A stretch of 64,000 nt of DNA. It comes from Siphonodentalium dalli (Eukaryota > Mollusca > Scaphopoda > Gadilida > Siphonodentaliidae). The position numbers and the translations under genes are program-made. Below, one piece after another: positions 45,577 to 57,824 of this stretch. Where the stretch lies: positions 37,944,918 through 38,008,917 of the forward strand of contig CP136062.1 in NCBI GenBank assembly GCA_032622095.1, in the 5' to 3' direction. Position 1 is the first letter of the stretch, and every line of letters starts with the position of its first letter. The notes beneath the pieces were generated by a model. It made no database searches. It worked only from the letters and a program-made list of their open reading frames with translations, and was not told the origin of the DNA.

Positions 45577-47081
45577 AAGAGGGAGGTCAAGTGAACAATT
45601 TTGAATGGGGATTTCCATGAAAATATGCGGAGCAAAAGTTACAGAGTTGCACATACGTTTGAGTGTGACTTGATATGGTATTGGAAACAACAGGTATTTA
45701 TCTGGCGGGTCCGCTTGGTAAATTATAAAATTTTGCAATAAATATATATTTGAGATTTTTTTTCTGGAATTACATCACTTGACCTACATTTGAAAAATCA
45801 TTATAAAATTCAAAAATAAATACACCAACATTATCACACTGGAGATCCGTGAACTCGATCTACGGTTACGCGAACTAAGTACAACGGTCATTTTTTTTAT
45901 TTTCACGTCGAAGCTACTGCACAAAATCGGTGAGTATGAAACAAAACAATATTATCCATATCAGATTAAATAAAACAGGTGTGAGTATGAACCATCAATG
46001 GGAAGAAGTAATCCATTGCCGAAACAATGTATTAATCGTGTCACAAAAGAAATTTATTTACCTTATTTCTTGAATAATTTCCAAATTTACGATTTCAATC
46101 GTTAGGTGAGACCCTGTCGGCTGTTCTCTGAATGTATGTTATTTGTCTCCAAATAGGCTAGCATCTCAGCATACTTATATGTTGATGTTAGATGTTATAA
46201 CAAGATGAAAGGCCTGTATACGGTATGCATTTTGAAATCCAGTATTATTTCTGCAAGAACTTGTACAACGAATTTCGAACAACACGCACTTAGGTTAAGC
46301 AAACATGTTTAATAACACGCACACCGGTTTTCAATATTAGAAAGGCGCATTGGTTTAAACAAAAGAGTCAGCACTGGGCATTTCACATAACTGCATAAAA
46401 AGACGTCCGTTAATATTAGTGGACACCTTTACTAAACAATCCATATAAAAGCACAATCGTAATACCATGTTACTACAATGGTACTACCCTGGTACTATCA
46501 TGGTACTATACCGTGGTACTACCATGGTAGTGTCGTACTTACATGGTACGATAAGTTATATTTCCCATGGCACTGCCATGATTCATTGGAACTCTACTAG
46601 GGTAGGGGCCTACTTATCATGATACTACAATGTCATTTTTGAACTACCATGTCAGTATAGTACTACCACGGTATTCTACCATGGTACAACCACGTTAAAT
46701 TTATATATACCATGTACTATACCATGGCATTGTACTAAAGTACTCCACCATGCTTTTGGTTACAGTTGGTACTACCATGCATTGGAAAATATTTGAATTA
46801 TGGCACATTGCATGGGTATATATCATAAAAATTACACTTTCCGTCCGTCAATGTTAACCGTTGTTCGAGTTCTCAACCGATGTTCGAGTTCGCGGATCTC
46901 AGTGTGATTATAATGGAACAAGTTCCAAGCGTACCCGCCAGATAAATACACAATGTTCCAGTCCATGTTATGTTCAATACCACATCAAGCCACACTCAGA
47001 AGTATGTGCAACTCTGTAACTTTTGCTCCTCAGATTTGCATGGAAATCCCCATTCAAAATTGATCACTTGACCTCCCTCTT
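45577..47081. mobile_element. 1.5-kb foldback element with ACCATGGTAC array inside
   Basis: The ends AAGAGGGAGGTCAAGTGA and AAGAGGGAGGTCAAGTGATC are inverted. The arms also pair ATTTATCTGGCGGGT, and GATCCGTGAACTCGATC with GTTCGAGTTCGCGGATC. The centre is AT-rich and non-coding, with the array at 46465-46790. Its target duplication is unclear. Confidence 0.75.
46465..46790. repeat. Degenerate array of the palindromic word TACCATGGTA
   Basis: TACTACCATGGTAC-like words recur about twenty times at roughly 12-15 bp spacing, with many one-base variants. Each unit is self-complementary, so the array can fold in many ways. Confidence 0.8.
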
Positions 47082-47341
47082 GAGTAATACAATATTTGTT
47101 ACATGTACCTGTGTCCTTACCCAGACTTACCGGTTAGAACTGTGGACGTAAACAGTATCACTCTGAACGCCATACCTGGTGTGTCACTGGTGGGTCGTCC
47201 GCGTTCGACTGGGTAAACGAAGAGACCGCGTCGTGTCAAAATGATGGTTCACCAATCACCGAGAATTTGAAATTCCACATGCGCTCGATCCTCCTTCTGA
47301 TTGCGGGGCGGGGCTAAATCGAGATTATCCGTAATAGTTAG

Positions 47342-47420
47342 AGCACGCGAATAGTTCTTTACCAGATTAAATCGAGTCGAAGACAATAGATTTATTCTGG
47401 TAAAGAACTATTCGCGTGCT
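47342..47420. repeat. Perfect-arm hairpin
   Basis: The arm AGCACGCGAATAGTTCTTTA (about 25 nt) is repeated inverted around a 28-nt loop. No mismatch is seen in the arms. Confidence 0.85.
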
Positions 47421-47744
47421 GTGACCGACTTAGAGCACAATTGATCCCACATCAAATGAAAATGTGCCATTGAACGTGTTTGACCACGACGCACAATCCG
47501 TGCGATGGCCGCGATTGGACACAATAGCCGGTTAGTTAGCCCAACAACGTGATTATAATGTTCCTATCGCCGTTGAATGTGAATCGATATGTCCGAGACA
47601 ACGCGGACTGTTCCCTCTTTAAAGCGCCCATTGTTAGGCACACGCACCTCACAACAGACAAATCGCACTGGTGCTTCGAAGCAGCTTCAATTGCCAGAGG
47701 CCACAGGGGCACGAACAGCGCTCTGCTTTCCCCCACCACACTGC

Positions 47745-48180
47745 CACAAGAAAACCATAGTCAGAAATGGTAACGCCCTCAAGATCATATTATTAGCCAT
47801 AAATATAAATTATAATATAAAATATATTGGTTACCTGAATGCACCGCCTCATAATTCCGTTAAAACAACTAATCCTTCAAATTATTACAAAAAACTACGG
47901 CTTATTACTGCAGGTTTCTCAATCAACAAACCAGAAAGCTTCTAAATGCGGATCAAAAATTGTGTTCCCGCCATAAAATCTTCAAGTGTGTATGGCCCAG
48001 CCATTATTCCTACCTAAGCATCGAACGCAATTAACGCGGCCATAATAGTTACATACTGCAACTATAAGACATCCAGCGAATACACACCCCACGAAAACCC
48101 GAAATGTGTTGTCCTGCGAGATATTCCATCGCCATAGCTCAATTTGACACGGCCAGGTTAGCCTTCCTACAATATCCTAA
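47745..48180. repeat. Dispersed repeat, uninterrupted copy
   Basis: Matches 29755-30000 and 30970-31040 (for example ACCATAGTCAGAAATGGTAA and GAAATGTGTTGTCCTGCGAG). It lies directly upstream of the LINE fragment in the same orientation. Confidence 0.65.
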
Positions 48181-48257
48181 AACAATAAAGCTTCTCAAAT
48201 CATCGGCATAGTCAATATAGAACTTTCACGAACTTGGACATCGACAATTTATAATCG

Positions 48258-48886
48258 CTCTACATAAGCATGGTGAGACCTATCATCGAACACTGTAACT
48301 CTGCATGGAGCCCACATCACAAATATCAAACCATTGTGTTAGAGAAATACAAAGAAAAGCAACGAAATTAGTTCGTCAAATCAAAACTCTATGCTACCGA
48401 GACCGAATGATAAGACTCAATATGATGTTTTTAAAATATCGAAGATTTAGCGAGGATCTAATCGAGGTATATACACTGGTGAATGGTCATTACAATATCA
48501 ATGTCTGTGACCTTTTAGAAAGACATTCATTAGGAAGAACAAGAGGACATAATAACAAGCTACAGATGCCAATTGTTAACAAGGCCATAGGAAAATATAT
48601 CTTCACACAGAGGGTGGTATATAGCTGGAACTCTCTGCCAGACTCCGCTGTTGATGCCCAAACACGCGACCAATTCAAAATATACATGGACTCATTCTTA
48701 CAAGAATTAGTTAGTAATATGTTCAAGTTACGCACATGTAAATATCGAATGACGATACATATATTTGTAAACAAACATTGCATATTATGTTATTGGACGA
48801 AAAGTCGCAAGACTTGTTCCGTATTATGATGATGATGACGATGATGATGATGACGATGATGATGATGATGACGATGACGATGATAT
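48258..48886 (+). pseudogene. 5'-truncated LINE reverse transcriptase C-terminus (CR1/L2/Jockey-like)
   Basis: This is the region downstream of the polymerase core in many non-LTR retrotransposons. The first frame reads LYISMVRPIIEHCNSAWSPH, the familiar L.RP.LEY....W.P motif. Near 48345 one base is missing and the frame shifts to EIQRKATKLVRQIKTL. The RFSEDLIEVYTLVNG, SLGRTRGHNNKL and FTQRVVYSWNSLPDSAVDA segments follow the usual order. An in-frame stop also lies just upstream of 48258. The tail is a GAT/GAC microsatellite (48826-48886), as often found at LINE 3' ends. The catalytic domain and endonuclease are absent, so this is a dead 3' fragment. Confidence 0.88.
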
Positions 48887-48934
48887 GATTTATAGAACAA
48901 ACCACTATTAATGATGACCGTGTCGTTATTTGTT

Positions 48935-49300
48935 TAAAATACGTATCAATTGACATATACGCACCTGTTCCCTAATTAAAATCAACATATTTCGACCATT
49001 TTAGGAGAACTCCGCGAATTCGGGGAACTCCGCAAATAGGGACCTACTGCAAATTGTCACTCTGATCAGCACCAATTAACGAACCGTGGCGGACTCAGCT
49101 TGTATCCCGATTAACCTCTTTAACATACGTATAAATTGAGATATACGTACCGTTCCCTCATTAAAATCAACATATTTCGACCATTTTAGGAATCTCCGCG
49201 AATTTGGGGACTTTCGCAAACACCTCCGCAAATAGGGGACCTACTGCAAACTGTCACGGCGATCAGCACCTAATTAACGAACCGGTGGCTGACTCGGCTG
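48935..49300. repeat. Tandem duplication, about 190-bp unit
   Basis: Two copies share AAAATCAACATATTTCGACC, ATTTTAGGA, CTCCGCGAATT and the ATCAGCACC.AATTAACGAACC segment; a partial third start lies at 49318. It is non-coding. Confidence 0.8.
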
Positions 49301-50490
49301 TCTCACACTACACTCAGACAACACGTATCAATTGACATACGCATTTTACAAATTATATTTTTCATTACTTCTATTTGTAATTGGCATAGCTTATCATAAA
49401 CCAAAATCAACGACAATAAATCAACGAAATTGAAATTCCATCTACAGCTTTTACCGGGCTCGGGATCGCAGTACAACTTTAATGCGTCCAAAAATAACAG
49501 GAAAAACCCATTATCTATTTATAAAATGCCCAGCGGACCACAGCTTTCTAAAATTTGTAGAACAGTATACACCGGTGGAGTTAATTATACGCCGTTACTA
49601 TTTGCGCACCTCTGATATACTAATCAGGCACATTTATAGGGACGGTGTATAAGGGAAGAGCGGTGGGGGGTGCATGTCATCTGGTATAATAATTGAAGCT
49701 GCATTGAAACGACCGCGCGATTTGTTTGTTATGAGGGGCGCGTGTCGAACAATGGGATATCACTGAAGTTTGCCAGCCTTGGAATTAGGGGTGATTTACC
49801 AAACATACAATATATATACACCAACAGGGCGAACGGAAGGCGGTGGCATTAGTAACACATACATTGGTTGAATTATTTATTAACTACCATAGAATAATTA
49901 CATTTATATGATTATTCCACAAAACTAATCCAGTACCGAAAATATTCACAGGTACTCAGGACCACTAATCCAACGATGAAACTAAACGAATTAACATTTA
50001 CTTTTAGAACCACTAAATAGTGATATATCCAATAATCCAACATAATAACCACTTCACTATATAGCGCTCCACATATCCGATATAACTAAAAACAGAACTT
50101 GTATCTGGATAATCTGAGGAACCAATGGACTATTAGTAGTAATTTCGAAAAGTGTGCGTGTAAATGCGACACGTTTGTCACATAATAATGATTTGCAGCC
50201 GTACCTTTGGTAAAAAGCAAGTTGGTTGTTGGTTTCATGTCCAAATTCCTTATTATCATGCTGGCAGACAGACTTCTTCGGAATTCATGATCCACTTATA
50301 CAATGTATATAATATAATAGTAAGACACAATCATGCGACTGTCACATTTGACTATCGAAACACATCTGCGAGTGTAGACTGGTCGATGAACGGTTTGACC
50401 CTGTTTGACCTAGAACAAGTTAGTTTGTATACCATATTGAAGAGGAATATATCCTCTATAACATATCCAAATTCCGCTAACATTCGCTTT
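49301..50490. other. Intergenic stretch, nothing recognised
   Basis: An isolated word ACACCGGTGG.GTTAA near 49570 resembles the duplicated repeat at 31390. No gene, bounded element or RNA gene was seen. Confidence 0.4.
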
Positions 50491-51380
50491 GAGCATTTTT
50501 TTGTAATTCAAGATGGCGTCCAAGATGGCTGCCATTTCCGTTAAATTAGTTTGATGCAATCTTCCCATATATATACACATGTATACATTTTTGCAAAGCT
50601 AAGATATAACGCCACTTTTCTGTACCACAATTAGAACTCCTCGTTAAAGATGGCAGCCAAAATGGCGGCCGGAAGTGATTTGTTACCCTTTTTACTAGTA
50701 TCTTTAAGATAAGTTTCTGCTGTTTGGAACTGTGACTTAATTTTTGAATTAAGCATGTTAACTGACCTTTGAAGAAATGAAAGATGCCAATCATGGGGCA
50801 CCAACCCAATCCGATCACTCAAAAATTCGATTTTACAGAACGCGGTATAACATATCACAAAATATCACCATTGGGATTCTAGTTATATTTCATCAAGAAA
50901 TTGAAGAACTGCGTCAACGTTAGTGATGCTTTGTATTTTTTATTGGTCTTCTACCTCAATTGTACCAAAATTGTCGCTTTGGCTCAAAATGGCGACCAAT
51001 ATATAAAAAATGGCAAATATTGCCACAGCGTACCGTGCAACTGCTTACAAGTTGTGGTTGATTGACTATTCTGTCTTGTATATATTGAATACTAACATTT
51101 CTGATGCATATTGGATTATTGTTTAATTGTTACTATCTTAACACTGAAATAGCCAGAATTAATCGAACATTTATCTCACAAACTTGACATCAAAATCGGC
51201 AAAAAATCACTGTTACGGTTTGAACCATTTCTAAAAAGTAAAATGGAACTATCTGTGGTAACAAATGTATTTATTGTTTTTGATATGTGCTAACTGTGTT
51301 ATACTGAGGTGATTTACACAATTTTGCTCAAGATGGCTTGCAAAATGGCAACCAAATTTGGTTAAAATGTTGACTTGTCA
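50491..51380. repeat. Degenerate series of AAGATGGC(G/T)GCC motifs
   Basis: Motifs such as CAAGATGGCGTCCAAGATGG (50510), AAAATGGCGGCCGG (50658), CAAAATGGCGACCAA (50985) and CAAGATGGCTTGCAAAATGG (51330) recur at 150-340 bp spacing within otherwise diverged sequence. They are related in motif to the array at 21400-22080. Confidence 0.5.
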
Positions 51381-51745
51381 CATTTATTCCGAACATTATT
51401 CTCTGCTGTTCCGAAAAGGCAGCTTATTGTGACTCACTTGGTTATTAAACATGTTACTTTGTCAACTAAATGTTCTATTCGTGTTAACCCAGTGCCTTAA
51501 GAGGGCATGGACAGTTCGTTTTAAGGGATGCAGTGGATTTTGCCGAAAACTTTCTTGGGATTCTGTCCATGTTTGTTTTAATGACATATTATGGACTTAT
51601 TCGGGTGCATGAAACTGAAAAGTCAGTATACAGGCGCTGGTGGAATGTAGCATTCTAATAACATCATCGAAAATCGAGAGTCGCTACATTTAATTAATAT
51701 ATAAGAATGGTGGTGTGTCATGTCAATTTAGATACAATATTCGTA

Positions 51746-51845
51746 NNNNNNNNNNNNNNNNNNNNNNNNNNNNNNNNNNNNNNNNNNNNNNNNNNNNNNN
51801 NNNNNNNNNNNNNNNNNNNNNNNNNNNNNNNNNNNNNNNNNNNNN
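51746..51845. other. Assembly gap (100 N)
   Basis: A run of exactly 100 N, a conventional placeholder, so the true size is unknown. Flanking sequence on the right contains a diverged direct repeat (AAAGGTTTAAATC.TTCGGACC at about 51898 and 52234) that may have hindered assembly. Otherwise 51381-52458 holds nothing recognised. Confidence 0.98.
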
Positions 51846-52458
51846 CATGTATATGCACTGAATTAATTGTTTGCAGACGTTTCATAAATAATTTGTGAAA
51901 AGGTTTAAATCATTCGGACCAGATTGCTGAAGAAAATGCACTGCCGTTGTTGTTGGAAGACCCTCCCTGAATAACACGTGAATTCTAAGTCACAAAATGT
52001 TTAACACCTACATGTATATATACTAAATATTCATTGACTGCATGATAGTTTCTTTAGGAAATTGTCAGATTATAACTTATTATCTGAATATCACCCTCCA
52101 ATAAAAAGGACTCCTTCTGTTATTGTATTATCTGTCGTCTGCTTATTTTGTTTGAAAAATCCTCCCGATGAATAATATACCATTCCAATGTATATATATT
52201 TTTATGACTGATTGGGAGAACCCATTTAGTATATAAAGGTTTAAATCGTTCGGACCCAGATTGATGTCCGTACAATGCATATGTCTGAATATAGAGTAAG
52301 TAACTCACCTTTATGTCCTGACGGTGTAACCTAAAAAGAAGAAGATTCCAATTAAGATCAGTTCCTTGTGGGTTTCTCGTAAAACTTGTACGGTCTGATC
52401 AATCATTGAATCCACTGGGCCTGGTGACTGGGGGTCAGATACAGATGATCTACTATAA

Positions 52459-53626
52459 TCTATATATATATTTTGAGACTTCCGTGTATATGTGTGTATA
52501 TATATGTGTGTATTTGTGTACGTGGGTACATCATAGAATCGAAAACGGCTGCGCGGATCGAGCTCAAATTTCGTATATAAGGGTAAAAACCCTCGGGGAT
52601 CGTCCACGTCGCATTTTGGACAAGCTCAGAGCACCGCTTCTCCCTTCCCAGTTACAAAAAAATGGCACCGTGAGGGTTAACACACCAACGCTCCTTATAT
52701 CTTCCATATTGGGAGATGTATCCGGATAACGCTCTTTATATAGTCATCGACGTATTGATCTAAGAGGCGTAACTCTACATTTTGTATTAGTTTTCGCAAT
52801 GTGATTCTTACGTCTGGGTCTCGGCGTGTGCGTCATTATACAGACATGAGCGTGTTGTGTGATTCTTACGTACTCAGGGCTTCCTAGGAACGCGGATCGG
52901 GTCAGTTTGTCCACCCTAGGTGATTTTCACCTTGAAAAGGGTACCCACAAATTATATATATGCGTGTTGTGTAATTCTTACGTACTTAGGGCTTCCTAGG
53001 AACGCGGATCGGGTCAGTTGTTCCGCCCTAGGTGATTTTCACCTCGAAACGGGTACAAATTATATATATGTGTGCATGTGTCCTTTATAGACTCGAATCG
53101 ATTGCGCTCACACTTGCTACCTACGAGAAGTGTCATGGACGGGTTAAATTGTGACCCCGACCTAACCTTGACCTTGAAAATGATCAATTTCAAGGTCAAA
53201 TCGGGTAAAATATTGAAAAACCAAAATTAAAAAATTAAATTAATTAAAAAAATATAAAAATTGTCATGTTTCTGAAACGGGTACCCACAAATTATATATA
53301 TGCGTGTTGTGTGATTCTTACGTACTTAGGGCTTCCTAGGAACGCGGATCGAGTCAGTTTTTCCGCCCTAGGTGATTTTCACCTCGAACGGGTACATGTG
53401 TCCTTTATAGACTCGAACCGATTGCGCTCACACTTGCTACCCACGGGAAGTGTCAAGGACGGGTTAAATTGTGACCCCTACCTGATCTTGACCTTGAAAA
53501 TGATCAATTCAAGGTCAAATCGGGTAAAATATTGAAAAACCAAAATAAAAAAATTAAATTAATTAAAAATAAAATAAAAATTGTCATGTTTCTGACGAAC
53601 GCCGCCAGTAGCGGGCTAACCTGCTA
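52459..53626 (+). mobile_element. Helitron-like element H1
   Basis: It begins TCTATATATATATTTTGAGA and ends with GACGAACGCCGCCAGTAGCG (a short stem) followed by GGCTAACCTGCTA. The 5' 150 bp and the 3' hairpin match H2. Inside, units starting CGTGTTGTGTGATTCTTACG recur at about 52850, 52964 and 53303, each carrying GGAACGCGGATCG.GTCAG. A GACCTTGAAA...TTTCAAGGTC inverted pair is also repeated. No Rep/helicase is encoded. Confidence 0.75.
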
Positions 53627-54323
53627 TCTACTATATATTTTGAGAACTACGTATATATGTGTGTATATATGTGGGTACTTCATAGAATCGAAAACGGCTG
53701 CGCGGATCGAGCTCAAATTTCGTATATAATGGTAAAAACGCACGGGGATAGTCCACGTCGCATTTTGGACAAGCTCTGAGCACTCATTCTCCACTCCCAA
53801 TCATCAAAATCACCGCAAACGACACTTCGGGGGTTAAGGCATCAACGATCTTTATATTGACCATGTTTGGAGTTGTTAACCGACAAACGCTCTTTATTGC
53901 CATCGATGTTGCTAAACGGTTACCCGTGTGTACGAAACTACGAACGCAAAATGCGAAATGCATTTATCTCGATTAAAAAGGCAGAATAAACGTGTTGTGT
54001 GATTCTTATGTCTGTCGTTCCTAGGAACGGGGAAATTTTCAATCATACCTCTTTTAGGGACGGGTACTGCGTGTTGTGTGATTCTTATGTCTTCTTCACC
54101 TTAATCGGGTAAACTAAGGTCTAATCGGGTAAAATATTGAAAAACCAAAAATTAAATTAACAAATTAATCAAAAAAATAAATTCAAAAATATTAAAAATG
54201 CACAATTAACTGATGTTATAAACAAAAAATTAATATTAACTCATTGAAAAAAAAAATTAATTAAAAAAAATTAAAATTGTCATGTTTCTGACGAACGCCA
54301 CCAGTGGCGGGCTAACCTGCTAG
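53627..54323 (+). mobile_element. Helitron-like element H2, head-to-tail with H1
   Basis: It starts TCTACTATATATTTTGAGAA immediately after GCTA of H1. It ends with a GCCAC-CA-GTGGC hairpin and, 11 nt later, CTAG before T, the canonical Helitron 3' terminus. It shares the CATAGAATCGAAAACGGCTG block with H1 but has only degenerate copies of the CGTGTTGTGTGATTCTTA unit. It is non-coding. Confidence 0.82.
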
Positions 54324-54547
54324 TACTATATACATGTTAAACTACCAACAGTTATCAATAAAATCTCATGAGAACATTATCATCATAAATAATGCCATTC
54401 AAACATTCATGTATCGTACCTGGCCACACTAATCATCCGCTTACTACCAATTCAATTTGTTCTCAATGCTATCTTTTCCTTATACTTGTAATCATGTGCA
54501 TGTTGTACGATGTACACATACGAATGAGAACAAGAACAACATATTAT

Positions 54548-54980
54548 GTTTACGCTAAAGGCCTCGTTACTGTTAATATGTTTACACTAAATACCTCATT
54601 ACTTTTAATATCGTTTCACTACAGGCCTCATTACTTTTTATATGTTTACAATAAAGATGTTATTACTTTTAATGTTTTCACTAAAGTCTCCATTACTGTT
54701 AAGATGTTTTACGCTAAAGGCCTCATTAATGTTAAGATGTTTACACTAAATGCCTCGTATTTTCATATGTTCACTAAAGGCCTCATTATTTAAAACATGT
54801 TTACACTAAAGGCCTCATTACTTTTATGGTGTTCACTAAATTCCTCTTTACTGTTCATATGTCTACACTAAAGGCCTAATTACTTTTAATATGTTTGCAC
54901 TAAAGCCTCATTACTTTTAATATGTTTTCAATAAATGTGTTGTAATATGTTTAACTAAAGGCATCATTACTTTTTTCAAT
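54548..54980. repeat. Minisatellite, about 37-bp unit, roughly eleven copies
   Basis: Units of the form TGTTTACACTAAAGGCCTCA followed by TTACTTTTAATA repeat with substitutions and length changes across the interval. Confidence 0.85.
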
Positions 54981-55008
54981 GATCAGTAGACAATCGCTAT
55001 TAAAATAA

Positions 55009-55487
55009 TTGGTTTACGCAACAACGGAAATTAAAACCGTTGTACGTGTAACACATTTAATTGCAAGAATTTCAAGGAACGACATTCATTACATTGATGA
55101 ACTATTGTATTTGTTTTGTCAATTCGATGAAGTTCTACTGTGTGATGTAAATAATAAAAGATGCATTCGTAGGCGGCTGACAAACCGTCAGATTGTTTTT
55201 ATTTAATTTTCATTCGAATTTTGCATTTAAGATTGATGCCCAACAAACGCGTCCAATTTTCAAGACACAACATGACTATTTGGAGTGAGGTACAACAAAT
55301 TCACCACCACGTTAACGTAGTTTCCAACATCTACCTGTTCGGGAATTCAGATTTATTTTTAGAGATGGCCGTTTCTTCTATAATCGTTGGTATTGACAAA
55401 ATACCTAATAAAAACAAAACAAACGACTGGCAGAAAACGAAAACGACAATTTATCTAAAAGAATCATTCAGAGTTCCAGACCGCTAG
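55009..55487 (+). pseudogene. Two adjacent coding-like open frames of unknown origin
   Basis: Two open frames (55009-55206 and 55221-55487, different frames) abut. The first reads through IARISRNDIHYIDELLYLF and CQFDEVLLCDVNNKRCIRRR; the second through LFLEMAVSSIIVGIDKI and ends ESFRVPDR. Both open at TTG; the first ATG of the second frame lies five codons in. Amino-acid composition looks more protein-like than the surrounding AT-rich DNA. I recognise no family. This could be a decayed gene broken by a frameshift, part of a mobile element, or chance. Confidence 0.3.
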
Positions 55488-55828
55488 TTGCAACACAAAT
55501 ACAATATAATTTCAGTTTTAATTTGTGTTTCCCTAAAAAATTATGATAACCAAGATGTGACATATAAACGAGACCAATATACCAAGGATTGTCAGTTTGG
55601 CATTGAACAATTAACAAAATAAAATTATTTCAGTCCTTTAAACATCGAATATATATAAACAATGAGGGATTTATAGTTTTGAACAAAACAGAGTATATAA
55701 GATATTACTTTACAGTTGTGTGAATCTTACTAACAATTAAAATAGCTCTAACAGTTGTCATGGTAACTTGCATACAAAAATAACTTGGAACTATAGACCA
55801 AGATTTAAGAACAGAACAACAGACGTAC

Positions 55829-56128
55829 CTCTGTGATATACACCGCATCACTCTCCTCTTCCAGACATCCACTTCGAACTGATGACGGGAAACATTTCAT
55901 CCCATTCGGGCCGCCTTTTTTCAAGTAAGTTGCTGCAACACACCACGGATTTTTGAGACACCAATCAGCGCATTCAATTCGACTCCGGGGTGATGATATG
56001 CACGAGTCGGTCACATTGAGTTGTTTTTCCTTTTTTCCTTTGATCACAACGTACCCACCATTTTGGATACCACATACACAACGAAGACTCGCTGCCATCA
56101 GCGAGAATTTAACTATCGAGTTTAACAT
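55829..56128 (-). CDS. Secreted PAN/apple-like domain protein, first coding exon
   Basis: The first ATG (56128) sits in a good context (CTCACCATG). It opens a 100-codon exon that ends exactly at a GTACGT donor after the Glu codon of VYITE, in phase 0. Residues 1-20 (MLNSIVKFSLMAASLRCVCG) can serve as a signal peptide. Then come SRIECADWCLKNPWCVAAT, KCFPSS and SGCLEEE, the spaced cysteines and aromatic core seen in PAN/apple modules, which bind proteins or carbohydrates outside cells. The domain's last cysteines or a partner domain would be in later exons at lower coordinates, which I did not find. Function beyond an extracellular binding module is unknown. Confidence 0.7.
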
Positions 56129-56164
56129 GGTGAGAGAATGAAAGTACAATGTCTGTAACTGCAC

Positions 56165-57640
56165 GGGATATGAGATAAGTAAGCTGTCAACTGGGTGAAT
56201 ATAGCGTGAATTATGACATCGATCGGGTGAGAGTTGTTCCGATCACATACCACGTCGTGCTAGCGTCTGATTGGTCATTTAGTGGGTGGGGTGGGCTCTG
56301 GAGAGTGAAACATTGCGATATCATAAACCGTGTTCACGACGGCGGTGGCATAGTTCCTATATCGAAAATCTCTAAATAGTAAACTGGATATTATTTGCGT
56401 GGTTGTATAAAACATATCTGCAGTTGAGTAACTATACATCGAACCTAGATCATGTCATGGCGCTGTACTCTGGCTACGCCAATAGCGAATATACAACCTG
56501 GGAATGTTTTGATATTCTGGCGGGTAACTTTGCAAGGTTGAAAATATAACGCGGTCGTAAAAAAGTCGTAAGAGCGATGCTAACCAGATACGTGAACTTA
56601 AACCAAAATTGCGTACAAACATAAACATGTTTGGTAGCGAGATCTTTCACTGGTACAGATCACTACGCCATACCGCATGACATTTCAGATAAGTAAGCTA
56701 TACACCGATGTTGCGAAGTACTTAATTGAAATTAAAACATAATTATAAAGTACAAGAATTTGGGCAGTAATGCTATTTAGTTTGCGAATAAATTGGAATA
56801 ATTCCTCGAGCAAGAATCGTGGGGACTTTATTTTTGCCGGAAGGGTTGAGCGAAGCGGTTGTGGTAACTTTCTTTCCAATAAATTGACTGGTGAAGTCGG
56901 TTGCTAATTTTGAAAACCCTCCTCCCCCTTTTGTTTGTTATGGAATAACACTCGATTGATGTCTTTGACCCATTTGGCCTACATCTATATTCGGTTGTTG
57001 TGCCTCAACAAATTTTCACTCACATGTTACATTTTTTGTAGCGGCTTCCTGTAAATAATTAAGTTTTTCTAATCAGGTAGCTAAAATGCAGTAGAGTTGT
57101 TGTCTTTCACTCTAACCATGCGGGATAAATGTTTCTTAGTTAATTCCTTTTCTTAATAATGTATTTCGCAGTATGTGTAGGTACCGCTTGAGATTGCATG
57201 ATTTAGGAAACTCTGATGAGCCGACATCGCTTTGAGTAAGTTACAATCTTAACATTTCCGCAAGGAAGGGAAATAATTTCTGCAATGCTAGAATGTTCGC
57301 CATCAGAACGCCAAAAACAGTTCCCAGGTTTTGACATGAGATACCGGCGCAACCAGAAAATATATTCATGATATGATCTCCATCGAACCATATCACAAAG
57401 GCTGTACATACGTAAATCGAATTTCTTGTTTAAAGAAAAACATTTATAGTCTACCACACGCAACTAACTTTTCACAGTTGACTAGAAAAGCCAAGTTAAC
57501 GTGAACAACCGTGTGTCGAATGTGTGATCCAATTACGAATCAACCAGAACATGCATCGTAAAGTGAAATGTGCTATGGCTAATCTGGTGCCCCATCGGAG
57601 TATAACATTGTGATATCGTTTGACTGACTATCCAGGCACT
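56165..57640. other. Upstream of the PAN-domain exon, nothing recognised
   Basis: It probably contains the 5' UTR and promoter of the minus-strand gene, but I cannot place a TATA box or start site with confidence. The open frame at 57203-57463 (- strand) has no recognised domain. Confidence 0.35.
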
Positions 57641-57649
57641 GCGTTTTGC

Positions 57650-57780
57650 ATAAATCCGGACAAGAACAGCAATAAAACAAATCTATTCAGAATCTAGTCA
57701 ACAAAACGGTTTAATGTCACACGCCATCATGTTTATTGCATGTGGAATTTGAATATATTAAGAGAAGATCAAATTGGACC
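57650..57780. repeat. Dispersed repeat family F, partial copy 3
   Basis: CGTTTTGCATAAATCCGG and TTGCATGTGGAATTTGAATA..TTAAGAGA correspond in order to 45390-45530, with strong divergence between. Confidence 0.5.
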
Positions 57781-57824
57781 TTAATTCACATTGTATGTAT
57801 TTGGTGTACTTTCCCCGTATGTAC

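Noticed and set aside
53180-53200. GACCTTGAAA...TTTCAAGGTC as a nuclear-receptor response element
   Set aside because: It recurs as part of Helitron internal repeats; there is no link to a promoter.
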